From: Serratia sp. UGAL515B_01
GTDB lineage: Bacteria > Pseudomonadota > Gammaproteobacteria > Enterobacterales > Enterobacteriaceae
Length of the DNA: 64,000 bases
Direction: 5' to 3'
Assembly: GCF_033095805.1 (NCBI RefSeq)
Contig: NZ_CP109901.1
Coordinates: 1,364,001-1,428,000 of the forward strand
The translations under genes were made by a program, and so were the position numbers. Of the stretch, positions 37,606 through 46,457 are shown piece after piece. Every line of letters begins with the position of its first letter. The stretch's first letter is position 1. Under the pieces are notes generated by a model. The model had not been told where the DNA came from, ran no database searches, and was given only the letters and a program-made list of their open reading frames with translations.

Positions 37606-37896
37606 TTATAAGTGACGACTCGGGTCCTGAGTTTGATGGAGTAAACCGATCACCTCAATGCCGTAAGACGTTTCACGGTAGTAAATCATATGGCTTTCAC
37701 AAGGAAAACTCATGATCTCTGGGCCCAGTTCTTCACGGGCTATTCCGGGAAAGGGATGTTGATCAAGAGTCGATGTCAGGACTGTTCGGATGGCGTGTGC
37801 GTACAGGTCGGCTATTTCCTTTCCCCACCGGCGCTGTGAATAGGCCCGGATTTGACGAAACTGAGTCTTGGCGTCAGTGGTAAATCTGACGGTCAT
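37606..37896 (-). CDS. parE: RelE/ParE-family toxin
   Basis: 96 residues with the family features FTTDAKTQFRQIRAYSQRRWG (helical hairpin), the HPFPGIARE segment, and the C-terminal beta strand HMIYYRETSYGIEVIGLLH. ParE toxins act on gyrase; related RelE toxins cut mRNA, and sequence alone does not settle which applies here. The start overlaps the antitoxin stop (ATGA). The antitoxin itself is reduced to its C-terminus, so the pair is probably unexpressed or inactive. Confidence 0.85.
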   Translation of the reverse strand: MTVRFTTDAKTQFRQIRAYSQRRWGKEIADLYAHAIRTVLTSTLDQHPFPGIAREELGPEIMSFPCESHMIYYRETSYGIEVIGLLHQTQDPSRHL

Positions 37897-37968
37897 GCCA
37901 GCCCTCCTGGCGGATTTAACTCATCAGGTGTCAGATCGCTGAAGACATCATCCATCTTCTCAGTCAGT
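37893..37968 (-). pseudogene. C-terminal remnant of the cognate antitoxin
   Basis: In the frame ending at the ATGA overlap the sequence reads VLTEKMDDVFSDLTPDELNPP and stops after GGLA, like an antitoxin tail. Going upstream it meets a stop codon at 37983-37985, and before that (from about 37968) the DNA already reads as the effector relic on the other strand. The DNA-binding half has been deleted. Confidence 0.65.
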
Positions 37969-38212
37969 ACGTGGATTAGGGCCTATACCGCGCGGTCAGT
38001 ACACAATAGGTTCACACACTAGTTCAAAAGGGCCGATGACCATTATATTAGAACCTTCCAGAGGGAATCACATGTTTGAGAGGAGCGCATTCAGAATCCA
38101 CGGAGACAGCCTGCGTGATCCAGGTAATGCATCGGAAGGCTGTATCATTGTTGGCCCTAATATACGTCGGGAAATCATCAATTCCACTGACCGTGAATTG
38201 GTAGTCGAATAA
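37967..38212 (+). pseudogene. Catalytic end of a Tlde1-like (DUF2778) T6SS effector
   Basis: The frame reads RGLGPIPRGQYTIGSHTS, then GPMTIILEPS, SAFRIHGDSLRDPGNASEGC and NSTDRELVVE. The H-x-D...S-x-GC pattern is the L,D-transpeptidase-type active site of Tlde1/DUF2778 peptidoglycan-targeting effectors. The N-terminal secretion part is missing, cut off at the junction with the antitoxin relic, and the frame has no upstream start. The stop overlaps the next gene's ATG by one base. Confidence 0.78.
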
Positions 38213-38580
38213 TGAAAAAACTGCTTATCCTCATCCTGCTGGTAATACCTGGAATCAGCACTGCCACCTCAAAAGCACTGGATTATTGCGCCACCGTTGA
38301 ATCATGGGCTGCCCAAAAAGTTATTCAGCAGCTTGTTCAAAAAAACAAAGACCTTGACCCGCAACGCGCAACCGCTTTACTGCTGGAAAGAACAGCCTTA
38401 AAAGAGCAGTCCAAACCGGTTACGCTAAGCGAATGGGGGCCGTTATACACACAAACGATAAAAATCCAGATCCCGTTTACAGGCAATAAAAAGCCTCCCA
38501 TGACTATTATTGCCTCTTCCATTATTTCAGCGGAAGAATGCTCCCTGACAGAACCGTCCTATCTAGACATGGGAATGTAA
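38212..38580 (+). CDS. Probable periplasmic immunity protein (Tldi1-like)
   Basis: 122 residues with a clear signal peptide (MKKLLILILLVIPGISTATS). The mature part is small and has two cysteines (DYCATVE and EECSLTE). Its ATG overlaps the stop of the Tlde1-like effector, the arrangement seen for tlde1-tldi1 effector-immunity pairs. Tldi1 proteins sit in the periplasm and protect against the cell-wall effector. The assignment rests on context and signal peptide rather than recognised identity. Confidence 0.6.
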   Translation: MKKLLILILLVIPGISTATSKALDYCATVESWAAQKVIQQLVQKNKDLDPQRATALLLERTALKEQSKPVTLSEWGPLYTQTIKIQIPFTGNKKPPMTIIASSIISAEECSLTEPSYLDMGM

Positions 38581-38788
38581 TAAACCGGAACTATTCTGAG
38601 CGCTTGGTTAACAAAAAAGGCAGATAACTCATATGAATATTGCTGTCTGCCATACTGAGCGTTCAGACAACCGGAAGCGTTGACCTGATAAGATATATCC
38701 TTTTAAATCCCATCGAATTAACGAAAATACATAATTATCGGTACATTCATCGAACGTGAGTATTACCTGCAGTGACCAAATCTACACA

Positions 38789-39118
38789 TTAAATACACGA
38801 CCCATTTAAAGGTAAAGCATCCCCCCAGCGTTGCATGGCCTCCAATACTGGACGTAAGCTTTGCCCAAGAGGGGTCAGCTCGTAGACAACCCGAGGTGGT
38901 GTTTCCGCAAAAGCGCTACGAGTTAGCAAACCATGGTTCTCGAACTGTCTAAGTCGGTGGGTAAGCGTGTGTGCACTGATACCTGGCAAAGCCTTGCGCA
39001 ATTCGGTAAATCGGCGAGGACCGTGTAATAACTCACGGATGATCAGCGTAGCCCAGGGGCCGTCTAAAAGAATTAGAAACCTGGCAACGCCACAAGAGGG
39101 GAGTTCTGGTAATGACAT
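38789..39118 (-). CDS. HxlR-family transcriptional regulator
   Basis: 109 residues, a single winged-helix domain. LDGPWATLIIRELLHGPRRFTELRKALPGISAHTLTHRLRQFENHGLL is the HxlR signature. There is no conserved N-terminal redox cysteine beyond Cys9. It is divergent from the NmrA-like oxidoreductase with about 100 bases between them, so it likely controls that gene and itself from the shared region. Confidence 0.88.
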   Translation of the reverse strand: MSLPELPSCGVARFLILLDGPWATLIIRELLHGPRRFTELRKALPGISAHTLTHRLRQFENHGLLTRSAFAETPPRVVYELTPLGQSLRPVLEAMQRWGDALPLNGSCI

Positions 39119-39222
39119 AAATAATATTCCATTAGTGCAGTTGATGTAACTGGTGCAGTATATGCAATAATTGAATTTCAGTATATTACTTAACCTCTTT
39201 TATTTCACTTAGGATGATTTTT

Positions 39223-40080
39223 ATGACCTACATTGTTCATGGTGCAACAGGTGCACAAGGCGCTCCTTTGTTCAAACGTCTTCTTCAGTCAGGCAAGCAG
39301 GCGATTGCCGCAGTACGGCATACAGACAAGCTTTCTGGTATGCCAACCATACAGATTGATAATGCTTCGGTTGATTCGCTGGTTGCGGCCTACCGCGGAG
39401 CGGAAGGGGTGTTTATTCATTTGCCGCTAGCTGCTGAAGCTGAACGTGTGTCTTATGCTCGCAATATTGTTAAGGCGATCGAATTAGCTAAACCAAAACG
39501 TGTCGTAATTTCTACCAGTGGTGCCATTATTGACGAACCCGATTCGCCGCTGCAGGCACTCAATGACTCAGCTATTGCTATCCTGATCGACGGTGTGCAG
39601 AAAACTGGGGTATCTACTGCTGTCTTAGCACCTCGGTTATATCTGGAAAACCTGTTGCTGCCGATGGTGTTCGGCCCGGCACAATCTGATGGCACATTAC
39701 GTTATCCGATCCGTGCCGACTTCCCTGTGTCCTGGAGTTCTCATCTTGATGTGGCCGAAGTGGCTGAGCGCCTCTTTAATGAACCGGGGATCACAGGCGT
39801 TGTAGGTGTGGGCCAATTGCCTGGGATGTTGGGTGCTGATCTGGCGCAGGGCATGGCCAAATATCTTGGTCGTCATGTCACATTCGAGAGTCTGCAACCA
39901 CAGGACTTTGGTACATTGATCGAACCATTGTTCGGCCCTGCTGCTAACGCTGTTGTTGGTCTGTACCAGGCCTTGTGGCAAGTGAGCAGCAATACCATTT
40001 CTGCTACCACAAGTGCACAGCAACTCCTGAACATGACGCCGCGAAATGTCGAGAAATGGCTGGCTGATACCCTGAAATAG
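39223..40080 (+). CDS. NmrA-like NAD(P)-binding protein
   Basis: An atypical SDR with the N-terminal nucleotide-binding motif GATGAQG (residues 6-12) and an NmrA-type fold. I start it at ATG 39223 (285 residues), with AGGA eight bases upstream; 39214 would add three residues. Proteins of this group are quinone/NADPH sensors or reductases. The divergent HxlR neighbour is a common partner and suggests induction by an electrophile or quinone. Confidence 0.82.
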   Translation: MTYIVHGATGAQGAPLFKRLLQSGKQAIAAVRHTDKLSGMPTIQIDNASVDSLVAAYRGAEGVFIHLPLAAEAERVSYARNIVKAIELAKPKRVVISTSGAIIDEPDSPLQALNDSAIAILIDGVQKTGVSTAVLAPRLYLENLLLPMVFGPAQSDGTLRYPIRADFPVSWSSHLDVAEVAERLFNEPGITGVVGVGQLPGMLGADLAQGMAKYLGRHVTFESLQPQDFGTLIEPLFGPAANAVVGLYQALWQVSSNTISATTSAQQLLNMTPRNVEKWLADTLK

Positions 40081-40416
40081 GGGCTAATAGTGTTAGAGAA
40101 AACGAGATAAAAATTACCTCTCCTGCTAGTAACGGCTTATCTCCGACAGGACAATAAGTGATATACCTGTCATACTTCGAGTTGCGTTTATGAACAGCAA
40201 CTCGAAGTGTTTTGTGCGGATATCGTATTATCGATTTTTATTCTTATAATTGAATTCAATCAATAAGCGCCCACCACTCAAACAGTGCCACGCAAAATAC
40301 GCACATTGGCCTTTCTGTACGTACATTCAGCGCGTTCCACAACGGCCTCCAAGATTACCCGCTAACCCGCCCGTCACCATCACTTATGAATAAGATGCTG
40401 AAGGGCAGGGCACACG
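40081..40416. other. Intergenic region with a hairpin repeat
   Basis: About 336 bases between convergent genes. Apart from the hairpin at 40174-40208, nothing is recognised. Confidence 0.4.
40174..40208. repeat. Mini version of the palindromic repeat; hairpin
   Basis: ACTTCGAGTTGC and its exact complement flank an 11-base loop. These are the outer ends of the 130 bp palindromic repeat joined with the interior lost. It may act as a terminator for the NmrA-like gene. Confidence 0.7.
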
Positions 40417-42687
40417 CTATTTTTGTTTGTCCGCGAGAGTGACCTCAACCAGGCAGCTCATAGCATTCGGTCCTTGAGTGAGAGAAGATGTGCCGATATC
40501 CAGGGTCAACACGTTAGGGTTACCTGATTGTTCAGTTTGTTGCCAGTTTGGTCCAAAGCCCGGATCGAACCATGCTCCGGTAGCCATCAGCACGACTCCA
40601 CGCGTGATCCCCTGATTAAACACCGCGCCAGCTAGGCAGCTACCACGCTCATTGCTTACCCGCACGAGTACACCGTCAGTTATCCCTCGTTTCTTTGCAT
40701 CCTCGGGATGTAGGTAAATCTTCTCTTTCCCAGCAACTTTGTTGGCCTGTACCTGTGGGGCCGGATCGAGTTGGCTATGCAGGCGGTCGTCTGGTTGAAT
40801 TGAGATTAAGTGCAATGGCCAGCGTTCTGTCTGCGATGCCCCCAACCACTCAATGGGTGGGCGCCATTCTGGATGGCCAGAAAAGTCATCGTAACCATAA
40901 CTGGCAATGGTTTCGCTGAACAATTCAATCTTGCCGCTGGGTGTTTTTAGAGGATTGGCCTGCGGATCGAGACGGAATTCCTCAAAGAAAACATAATCTT
41001 TTTCCGGTGCCTGCAGTTCGACATATCCACGCTGCCAGAATGTGTCGAAATCTGGCCAAGGGATACCTGCACATTGCTGAGCTTCTCCGCAGCGTTGGTA
41101 GATTGATTCAATCCACTCCCGTTCATTGCGTCCTTCCGTGAATGCCTGCCGATAACCGAGCCTATCGGCCAATTCTGCGAAAATATCAAAGTCGTTACGA
41201 GCCTGATGTTGCGGCGCAATCGCTTGATGCATCGCGAGTACATAGCGGCCACGTGACGATCCGCCGATATCATTACGTTCTAGAGCACTGGTTACGGGCA
41301 GCACGATATCGGCCATTTTGGCTGCAGGAGTCCACCAAATGTCCTGCACGATTACGGTGTTTGGTTTCTGCCATCCTTGCACCAACCGATTAAGCTGCTG
41401 ATGATGGTGAAATGGGTTCCCACCAGCCCAATGCACCAAATGAATATCGGGATAATGATAGGTTTGCCCCTGGAACGAATAGGGCTCACCAGGCTTTAGC
41501 AACATATCACTGATGCGAGCTACCGGGATCGACAAGCCAGCCGGATTATCACCAATAGGCATCATCGGGCCTGGTGTATCAACACGCGGGTTTCCAACGC
41601 CATTCATCGAACCGTGACCGAAAGAGAAACCACCGCCCGGTAACCCTACTTGACCTAGCATGGATGCAAGGGCGATCAACATCCAGTAAGGTTGTTCCCC
41701 CCTGTGTGCCCGTTGCACCGAGTAAGCGCAGGTCATAAAGCTGCGCACCCCGATGAGCTGTTGAGCCAACCTGGCTATACGTGCAGCAGGAATACCGGTG
41801 ATATTGCTGGCCCACTCCGGGGTTTTAGCAATACCGTCACTCTCTCCGTTGAGATAGTTGGCCAGTTGCGGATAACCCACACAGTGACTGGACAGAAACG
41901 CTTGATCTTGTGCATCATAACGCTGGATCTCATAGGCGAGTGCCAGCATCAGAGCAACATCAGTATTTGGCCGGATGGGTATCCACTCAGCATTTGCAAA
42001 GGGCGGACAGTCGTCACGCATCGGACTGATGTTGATGATCGGTGTTCCTTTATGAGCCAACTTTTCCAGCCACGGTTTGAGCGAGTGCTCCACCGCGCCT
42101 CCGGAAGCTACCTGTGCATTCTTCAAAGCCAGCCCACCAAACGCGACGAACAATTGGCAATGTTCGACAACACTGGGCCAGGTAGTGACACGCCCGGTCA
42201 ACGGGCTGTAGGTACCGATAATATAGGGAAGAAAGAACTGTGCAGTTCCCCAGCTATAGTTTCCTTGCTGATCAACACCGCCGCCGCCAGCAAAATAGAA
42301 ACGACGTACCAGCGAGCGAGCATGATGTAAACGCCCGGCAGAGGACCAGCCATAGGAACCAGTGAAGATCCCCGACGCGCCGTAACGTTCGCGTACTCGC
42401 TGGTTTTCATCAGCGATCAAATCCAGTGCGACGTCCCAATCAACCTCCACAAACGGCTCTTTACCTCGTAGAGCCCCATCACTTTTTTCGCGCTTTTGCA
42501 GCCAGGAGCGTCGTACTGCTGGCTTACGGATACGTTTGTCAGAATAGACCATCGGCATAATGGAGTTAAGCAACGGTGATGGGTCATTATCTTCGGCAAA
42601 AGGTTCGCAGCGAACCAGTCGGCCATTTTCGACCACTGCGTGGTAGGCTCCCCAATGGGCCAGTTGTGGATAACGAATTATTGTCAT
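40417..42687 (-). CDS. Molybdopterin oxidoreductase, BisC/TorA subfamily
   Basis: 756 residues, DMSO-reductase family. GSYGWSSAGRLHHA (about 110-123) carries the serine molybdenum ligand (likely Ser 116). YSVQRAHRGEQPYWMLIALASMLGQVG and the C-terminal GxL-V-RLHSQLD block match biotin/methionine sulfoxide reductase BisC. There is no Tat signal and no N-terminal Fe-S cysteines, so the enzyme is cytoplasmic as BisC is. It is last in a six-gene operon with an amino-acid ABC transporter, which suggests reduction of an imported sulfoxide or N-oxide. The substrate is not known. Confidence 0.85.
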   Translation of the reverse strand: MTIIRYPQLAHWGAYHAVVENGRLVRCEPFAEDNDPSPLLNSIMPMVYSDKRIRKPAVRRSWLQKREKSDGALRGKEPFVEVDWDVALDLIADENQRVRERYGASGIFTGSYGWSSAGRLHHARSLVRRFYFAGGGGVDQQGNYSWGTAQFFLPYIIGTYSPLTGRVTTWPSVVEHCQLFVAFGGLALKNAQVASGGAVEHSLKPWLEKLAHKGTPIINISPMRDDCPPFANAEWIPIRPNTDVALMLALAYEIQRYDAQDQAFLSSHCVGYPQLANYLNGESDGIAKTPEWASNITGIPAARIARLAQQLIGVRSFMTCAYSVQRAHRGEQPYWMLIALASMLGQVGLPGGGFSFGHGSMNGVGNPRVDTPGPMMPIGDNPAGLSIPVARISDMLLKPGEPYSFQGQTYHYPDIHLVHWAGGNPFHHHQQLNRLVQGWQKPNTVIVQDIWWTPAAKMADIVLPVTSALERNDIGGSSRGRYVLAMHQAIAPQHQARNDFDIFAELADRLGYRQAFTEGRNEREWIESIYQRCGEAQQCAGIPWPDFDTFWQRGYVELQAPEKDYVFFEEFRLDPQANPLKTPSGKIELFSETIASYGYDDFSGHPEWRPPIEWLGASQTERWPLHLISIQPDDRLHSQLDPAPQVQANKVAGKEKIYLHPEDAKKRGITDGVLVRVSNERGSCLAGAVFNQGITRGVVLMATGAWFDPGFGPNWQQTEQSGNPNVLTLDIGTSSLTQGPNAMSCLVEVTLADKQK

Positions 42688-42722
42688 GCTCTCTCAACGC
42701 TCATAGTCGGTTTTATGGTGGT

Positions 42723-43472
42723 TCAAATAGCGTATTCTGTCTCTAAGAACTTATTCAGAAACTGCGCTGTTCTCGGCTGTTTAGGACGCTGAAAGATCTC
42801 TGCTGGCGGAGCAAACTCCACAATTTTACCGCCATCAATGAACATCACCCGATCGGCCACCTCCTGTGCAAAGCGCAGTTCATGGGTCACAATGATCGTG
42901 GTAATGGCTTCTTGCGCTATAGCGCGGATAACCTGCAATACCTCCTGTACCAGTTCTGGATCTAGCGCTGATGTCGGCTCGTCCATCAGCACGACCTTGG
43001 GTTGCATGGCGAGGGTGCGAGCGATCGCTACCCGCTGTTGTTGCCCCCCGGATAGCTGGGCTGGATAATTATGTGCTTTGGTAGCCATCCCCACCTTGGT
43101 AAGGTAGTGCATACCTTCTTCTCTGGCCTGGGCGCGCGATTTACGCCGCACGGTGATCAATCCCTGGGTCACATTTTCCAGAGCAGTCAAATGTGGGAAT
43201 AGGTTAAATGACTGGAATACCATGCCGGTATATTGGCGTAATTCGTGGATGGCACCTTTGCTGAGTGCGTCTGCCTGGATTTGCTGATGAGCAATACGGA
43301 TAGTTCCAGATGAAGGTTTTTCCAATAGGTTTAGGCAGCGGATCAGCGTTGATTTACCCGAGCCTGATGGCCCGATAATGGCAACAGTCTCTGATTGCTG
43401 AATGTGGAAATCGATCCCTTTCAGCACATGATTCCCTGCGTAATATTTCTCAAGCCCGTTCACTTCAATCAT
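42723..43472 (-). CDS. Polar amino-acid ABC transporter ATP-binding protein
   Basis: 249 residues with all motifs intact: Walker A GPSGSGKST (34-42), Q-loop VFQSFNLFPH, signature LSGGQQQRVAIARTLA, Walker B VVLMDEPTSALDP and switch VTHE. It is of the GlnQ/TcyN type. It starts two bases downstream of the permease stop and powers the transporter formed with the products at 43474 and 44273. Confidence 0.92.
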   Translation of the reverse strand: MIEVNGLEKYYAGNHVLKGIDFHIQQSETVAIIGPSGSGKSTLIRCLNLLEKPSSGTIRIAHQQIQADALSKGAIHELRQYTGMVFQSFNLFPHLTALENVTQGLITVRRKSRAQAREEGMHYLTKVGMATKAHNYPAQLSGGQQQRVAIARTLAMQPKVVLMDEPTSALDPELVQEVLQVIRAIAQEAITTIIVTHELRFAQEVADRVMFIDGGKIVEFAPPAEIFQRPKQPRTAQFLNKFLETEYAI

Positions 43473-43473
43473 A

Positions 43474-44211
43474 TCAGGTTCCTTTGGCGGTATGTTTTCT
43501 GGAACGGCGCTCCAACAGGATCAGGATCAACTCGCAAATCAAGCAAATCATCCAGTAGATCAACGCAGCGACGACATACACTTCGAAGAACTGGGACGTA
43601 CGTCCGGCAATAATTTTAGCCTCACCCATGATTTCAGGTACTGCCGCGATAAATGCCAGAGAAGTGTCCTTGAGTAGCATAATAAATTGATTACCGATGT
43701 TAGGCAGTGCAATGGTCAATGCCTGCGGCAACACAATTTTACCAAGGGCCTGTGGAGTGCTCATACCAATAGAATAAGCTGCCTCAAATTGCCCTGGTGC
43801 AACTGATAGAATAGCTGAGCGGATGGTTTCAGAAAGATAAGCCCCCACGTTGAGAGAAAAAGCCACGTAAACAAAGTAGATAGCAGGGATCTGGCTGATA
43901 TTGGTTTGGATCGCCAATGCCCTCAGCAGTAATGGGATACCGTAGTAAGCCAAGAAAATCTGCACCACTAGCGGAGTTCCACGCATAAAAGAAACGTACA
44001 GGATAACCAGTTGTGTTAATCCTGCGACCCGATAAATCCGCAACAGCGCAACGGCCAACCCGATAACGGCACCAAAGATAAAAGCAACCAGGGTGATTGC
44101 CAGAGAAACGGGAATACCTCTGGCAATGGAAGGGATCGAGTCGATCATATACTGAACATCAAATAGCTGAACCATGACATCATTTTCCATTTTGATTCGG
44201 GCATCCACCAA
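43474..44211 (-). CDS. Polar amino-acid ABC transporter permease
   Basis: A HisM/GlnP-type permease with about five membrane segments and the EAA-like loop (EAAYSIGMSTPQALGKIVLPQALTIALPNIGNQ, about 155-190) that docks on the ATPase. A start at ATG 44175 would remove twelve N-terminal residues and is equally plausible. A hairpin separates it from the binding-protein gene upstream. Confidence 0.9.
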   Translation of the reverse strand: MVDARIKMENDVMVQLFDVQYMIDSIPSIARGIPVSLAITLVAFIFGAVIGLAVALLRIYRVAGLTQLVILYVSFMRGTPLVVQIFLAYYGIPLLLRALAIQTNISQIPAIYFVYVAFSLNVGAYLSETIRSAILSVAPGQFEAAYSIGMSTPQALGKIVLPQALTIALPNIGNQFIMLLKDTSLAFIAAVPEIMGEAKIIAGRTSQFFEVYVVAALIYWMICLICELILILLERRSRKHTAKGT

Positions 44212-44222
44212 TAAAACGCTCA

Positions 44223-44260
44223 GCCCTGAGTACCTGATAAAAACTTCAGGCGCTCAGGGC
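44223..44260. promoter_or_regulatory. Intercistronic hairpin between binding-protein and permease genes
   Basis: GCCCTGAG-x2-CCTGA pairs with TCAGG-x2-CTCAGGGC around an 8-base loop. Such stems after solute-binding-protein genes commonly stabilise the upstream mRNA and lower downstream expression. That role is inferred. Confidence 0.6.
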
Positions 44261-44272
44261 AGGTAGAGATCG

Positions 44273-45058
44273 CTATTTTGTATAATCAACGCCGAAATGT
44301 TCGACAGAAAGACGCGATAACGTGCCATCCTCGCGTAGTGACAGCAGAGCGGTGTCAATTCGCTGCTTCAACGCCAATCCTGCGGTATCTTTCTTCACGA
44401 CGAAGAACGTTGGGTCGGCGGCTAGGCGTTCGCCAACCACGCTGATTTTCAAGCCCTGCTTAGCTGCTTTGTTTTGCGCCATTATGGGATCATTGACAGT
44501 CGCGTCGATGCGGCCAGTGGCGATATCCTGCAGGATGGTTGATATATCCTGTTCGTAATAAACGATGTTCAAGATATTGTCGTGTTGTTTGTTCCAATCC
44601 TCCAACAAACGGGTAAATGAATCGCCTACCGTGAGTCCGATCTTCTTGCCCTTCAGATCTTGTAGCGAGTTAATGTCATTGCGGCCTGCTTTGACGATAA
44701 TTTGTGAAACACAGGTAAAATAGCGGTTATCTGTCAGCGAATAGCGCCTTAGGCGATCTGGATTAGAAGTGAGTTGCTGAGCTAACACTTGAAAACGGTC
44801 GGCGTCCAGCCCTGGGAATAGGGTATCCCACGGTGAGGCAATAAATTCGAACTGTAAACTGGGATCACGCTTGGCCACCTCACGTAACACATCCAGATCG
44901 TACCCTGCCAGTTGACCTTGCTCATTCTGATAACTGAAGGGCTCATAGGTTCCCATGGTTCCCACTTTGATCACTTCGGCTGCCGCGTTGCCACTCAGCA
45001 GTGAGGTGAATAGCAGTGCGGACAGAAACAGCGGTTTTTTTATTATGTTTTTCATCAT
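44273..45058 (-). CDS. Periplasmic amino-acid-type solute-binding protein (family 3)
   Basis: 261 residues with a signal peptide (about 1-27, ending NAAAE). The SBP_bac_3 start is VIKVGTMGTYEPFSYQNEQGQLAGYDLDVL. DRLRRYSLTDNRYF, DLKGKKIGLTVGDSF and the late FGVDYTK are also present. It is close in style to cystine/sulfur-amino-acid binding proteins (FliY/TcyJ group). It delivers ligand to the permease encoded downstream. Confidence 0.88.
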   Translation of the reverse strand: MMKNIIKKPLFLSALLFTSLLSGNAAAEVIKVGTMGTYEPFSYQNEQGQLAGYDLDVLREVAKRDPSLQFEFIASPWDTLFPGLDADRFQVLAQQLTSNPDRLRRYSLTDNRYFTCVSQIIVKAGRNDINSLQDLKGKKIGLTVGDSFTRLLEDWNKQHDNILNIVYYEQDISTILQDIATGRIDATVNDPIMAQNKAAKQGLKISVVGERLAADPTFFVVKKDTAGLALKQRIDTALLSLREDGTLSRLSVEHFGVDYTK

Positions 45059-45064
45059 GAATTT

Positions 45065-45871
45065 TTACCTGGTGAGAAGACCGGCATCGAGCACAAACTG
45101 GCTGCCGGTAATAAAACGGGCTTTATCGCTGGCGAGAAACAAAACCGAATCTGCGACATCTTCCGGCTCAATCCAGGGAACAGGGAGTAAGTTACCTGCT
45201 GAACGTTCAGCGATCTCCTGCGGAGTTGCGCCTTCCATCGCAGCCAACCCGTCGTTCATGGCGGTATTGACGCCGGTTGGGTGAATGCTAATAGCCCGAA
45301 CGTTATAAGGAGCCAGTTCGATAGCCTGAGATTTAGTCAAGCCAATAAGGGCAAACTTGGAGGCTGCATAATGCGATAACCGATTCATGCCCCGCAGACC
45401 GCCAATCGATGAATTGGTGATGATTACACCGCTTTTCTGACGAATGAAATGTGGGATCACGTACTTCGATACCAGCCAGGCACCTTTCAAGTTGATGTCC
45501 AACATGGTATCCCAAGCTTCCTCCGTCAGTTCATGGGATAGCCCATAAGCACAGATGCCTGCGTTATTGAACAGGATATCGATAGTGCCAAAACGAGCCA
45601 CACCTTGTTCAACGGCAGCGCTTACCTCTTGGGCATTACGAACATCCCCAGCAACGGTAAGTATATTGCCTCCTGCTTGCTCAACTTCTTGCTGTAGCCG
45701 AGCAAGATCGTCAACAGAAGCCTCGTTATATTGTGGATAGGCTATTTTTTTGCCGAGATCGAAAGCAATAATATTGGCACCTTCTCTGGCGAAAGCAATT
45801 GCCACTGCTTTTCCTTGCCCTTTTGCAGCCCCGGTAATAAATACTGTTTTATTGGCAAACTGTGCAGCCAT
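45065..45871 (-). CDS. Short-chain dehydrogenase/reductase
   Basis: 268 residues, a classical SDR. The cofactor loop TGAAKGQGKAVA (14-25) has the G-Q-G seen in the carveol-dehydrogenase-like subgroup. NNAG, the catalytic Ser in ITNSSIGG, and the Tyr-Lys pair in YAASKFALIG follow. Asp in IIAFDLGKK favours NAD. It lies six bases from the binding-protein gene, so it acts in the same pathway. Substrate unknown. Confidence 0.9.
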   Translation of the reverse strand: MAAQFANKTVFITGAAKGQGKAVAIAFAREGANIIAFDLGKKIAYPQYNEASVDDLARLQQEVEQAGGNILTVAGDVRNAQEVSAAVEQGVARFGTIDILFNNAGICAYGLSHELTEEAWDTMLDINLKGAWLVSKYVIPHFIRQKSGVIITNSSIGGLRGMNRLSHYAASKFALIGLTKSQAIELAPYNVRAISIHPTGVNTAMNDGLAAMEGATPQEIAERSAGNLLPVPWIEPEDVADSVLFLASDKARFITGSQFVLDAGLLTR

Positions 45872-45929
45872 AATGATTATTCTCCAGCTAAAGCGGCAGA
45901 TTTTTAATTTCTAGGGTAAAAGTAATGCG

Positions 45930-46457
45930 TTATGCTTTCTGAGAGTACTCGAATAAATACTCATCCAAAGGGACGTTTAACGCGGTATTGATTAAGTTGG
46001 TCGCTATCATTAACCCGGCAAATGCTGTTAGCAGAACAATGCCTGATTCATCAAATTGTTTTTGGAGTTGACTGAGAATAGTCTCATCAATTTTATGGGG
46101 ATTGCTTACAATTTCACGACCATAGTCGATCAATAGTTTTTCTTGTGTGCTGAATGCAAACTCATCAAAAGAAATATTTTGATCTTTGAGAATTTTCACG
46201 AAAAAAGTGCTGCATATCAGACATTCATTCTGTGTGGATATTGCGTAGGCATAGAAAAGAGCAGCGCGTTCACCCACTAATGCTTTTAATTCGTCAAATA
46301 ATGGATACCAAGACATCAAAGCATCGAAAGCAGTAGGGGCATGCAGTAAGGTACGCTTCATATTGGTTATGCGGCCATGTTTTTCAACTTGGTCCTGATA
46401 ACGTGATTTAGCTTCTGGCGGGAGATGATCAAATTCTGGAATTGAAATAATACTCAA
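45930..46457 (-). CDS. Carboxymuconolactone decarboxylase/AhpD-like protein
   Basis: 175 residues, all-helical AhpD-like fold. LFYAYAISTQNECLICSTFF holds a CxxC pair, but the histidine three residues later that AhpD uses as a proton relay is absent (STFF), so a peroxidase role is doubtful. It is first in the operon and probably handles an intermediate or gives redox protection. Confidence 0.75.
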   Translation of the reverse strand: MSIISIPEFDHLPPEAKSRYQDQVEKHGRITNMKRTLLHAPTAFDALMSWYPLFDELKALVGERAALFYAYAISTQNECLICSTFFVKILKDQNISFDEFAFSTQEKLLIDYGREIVSNPHKIDETILSQLQKQFDESGIVLLTAFAGLMIATNLINTALNVPLDEYLFEYSQKA

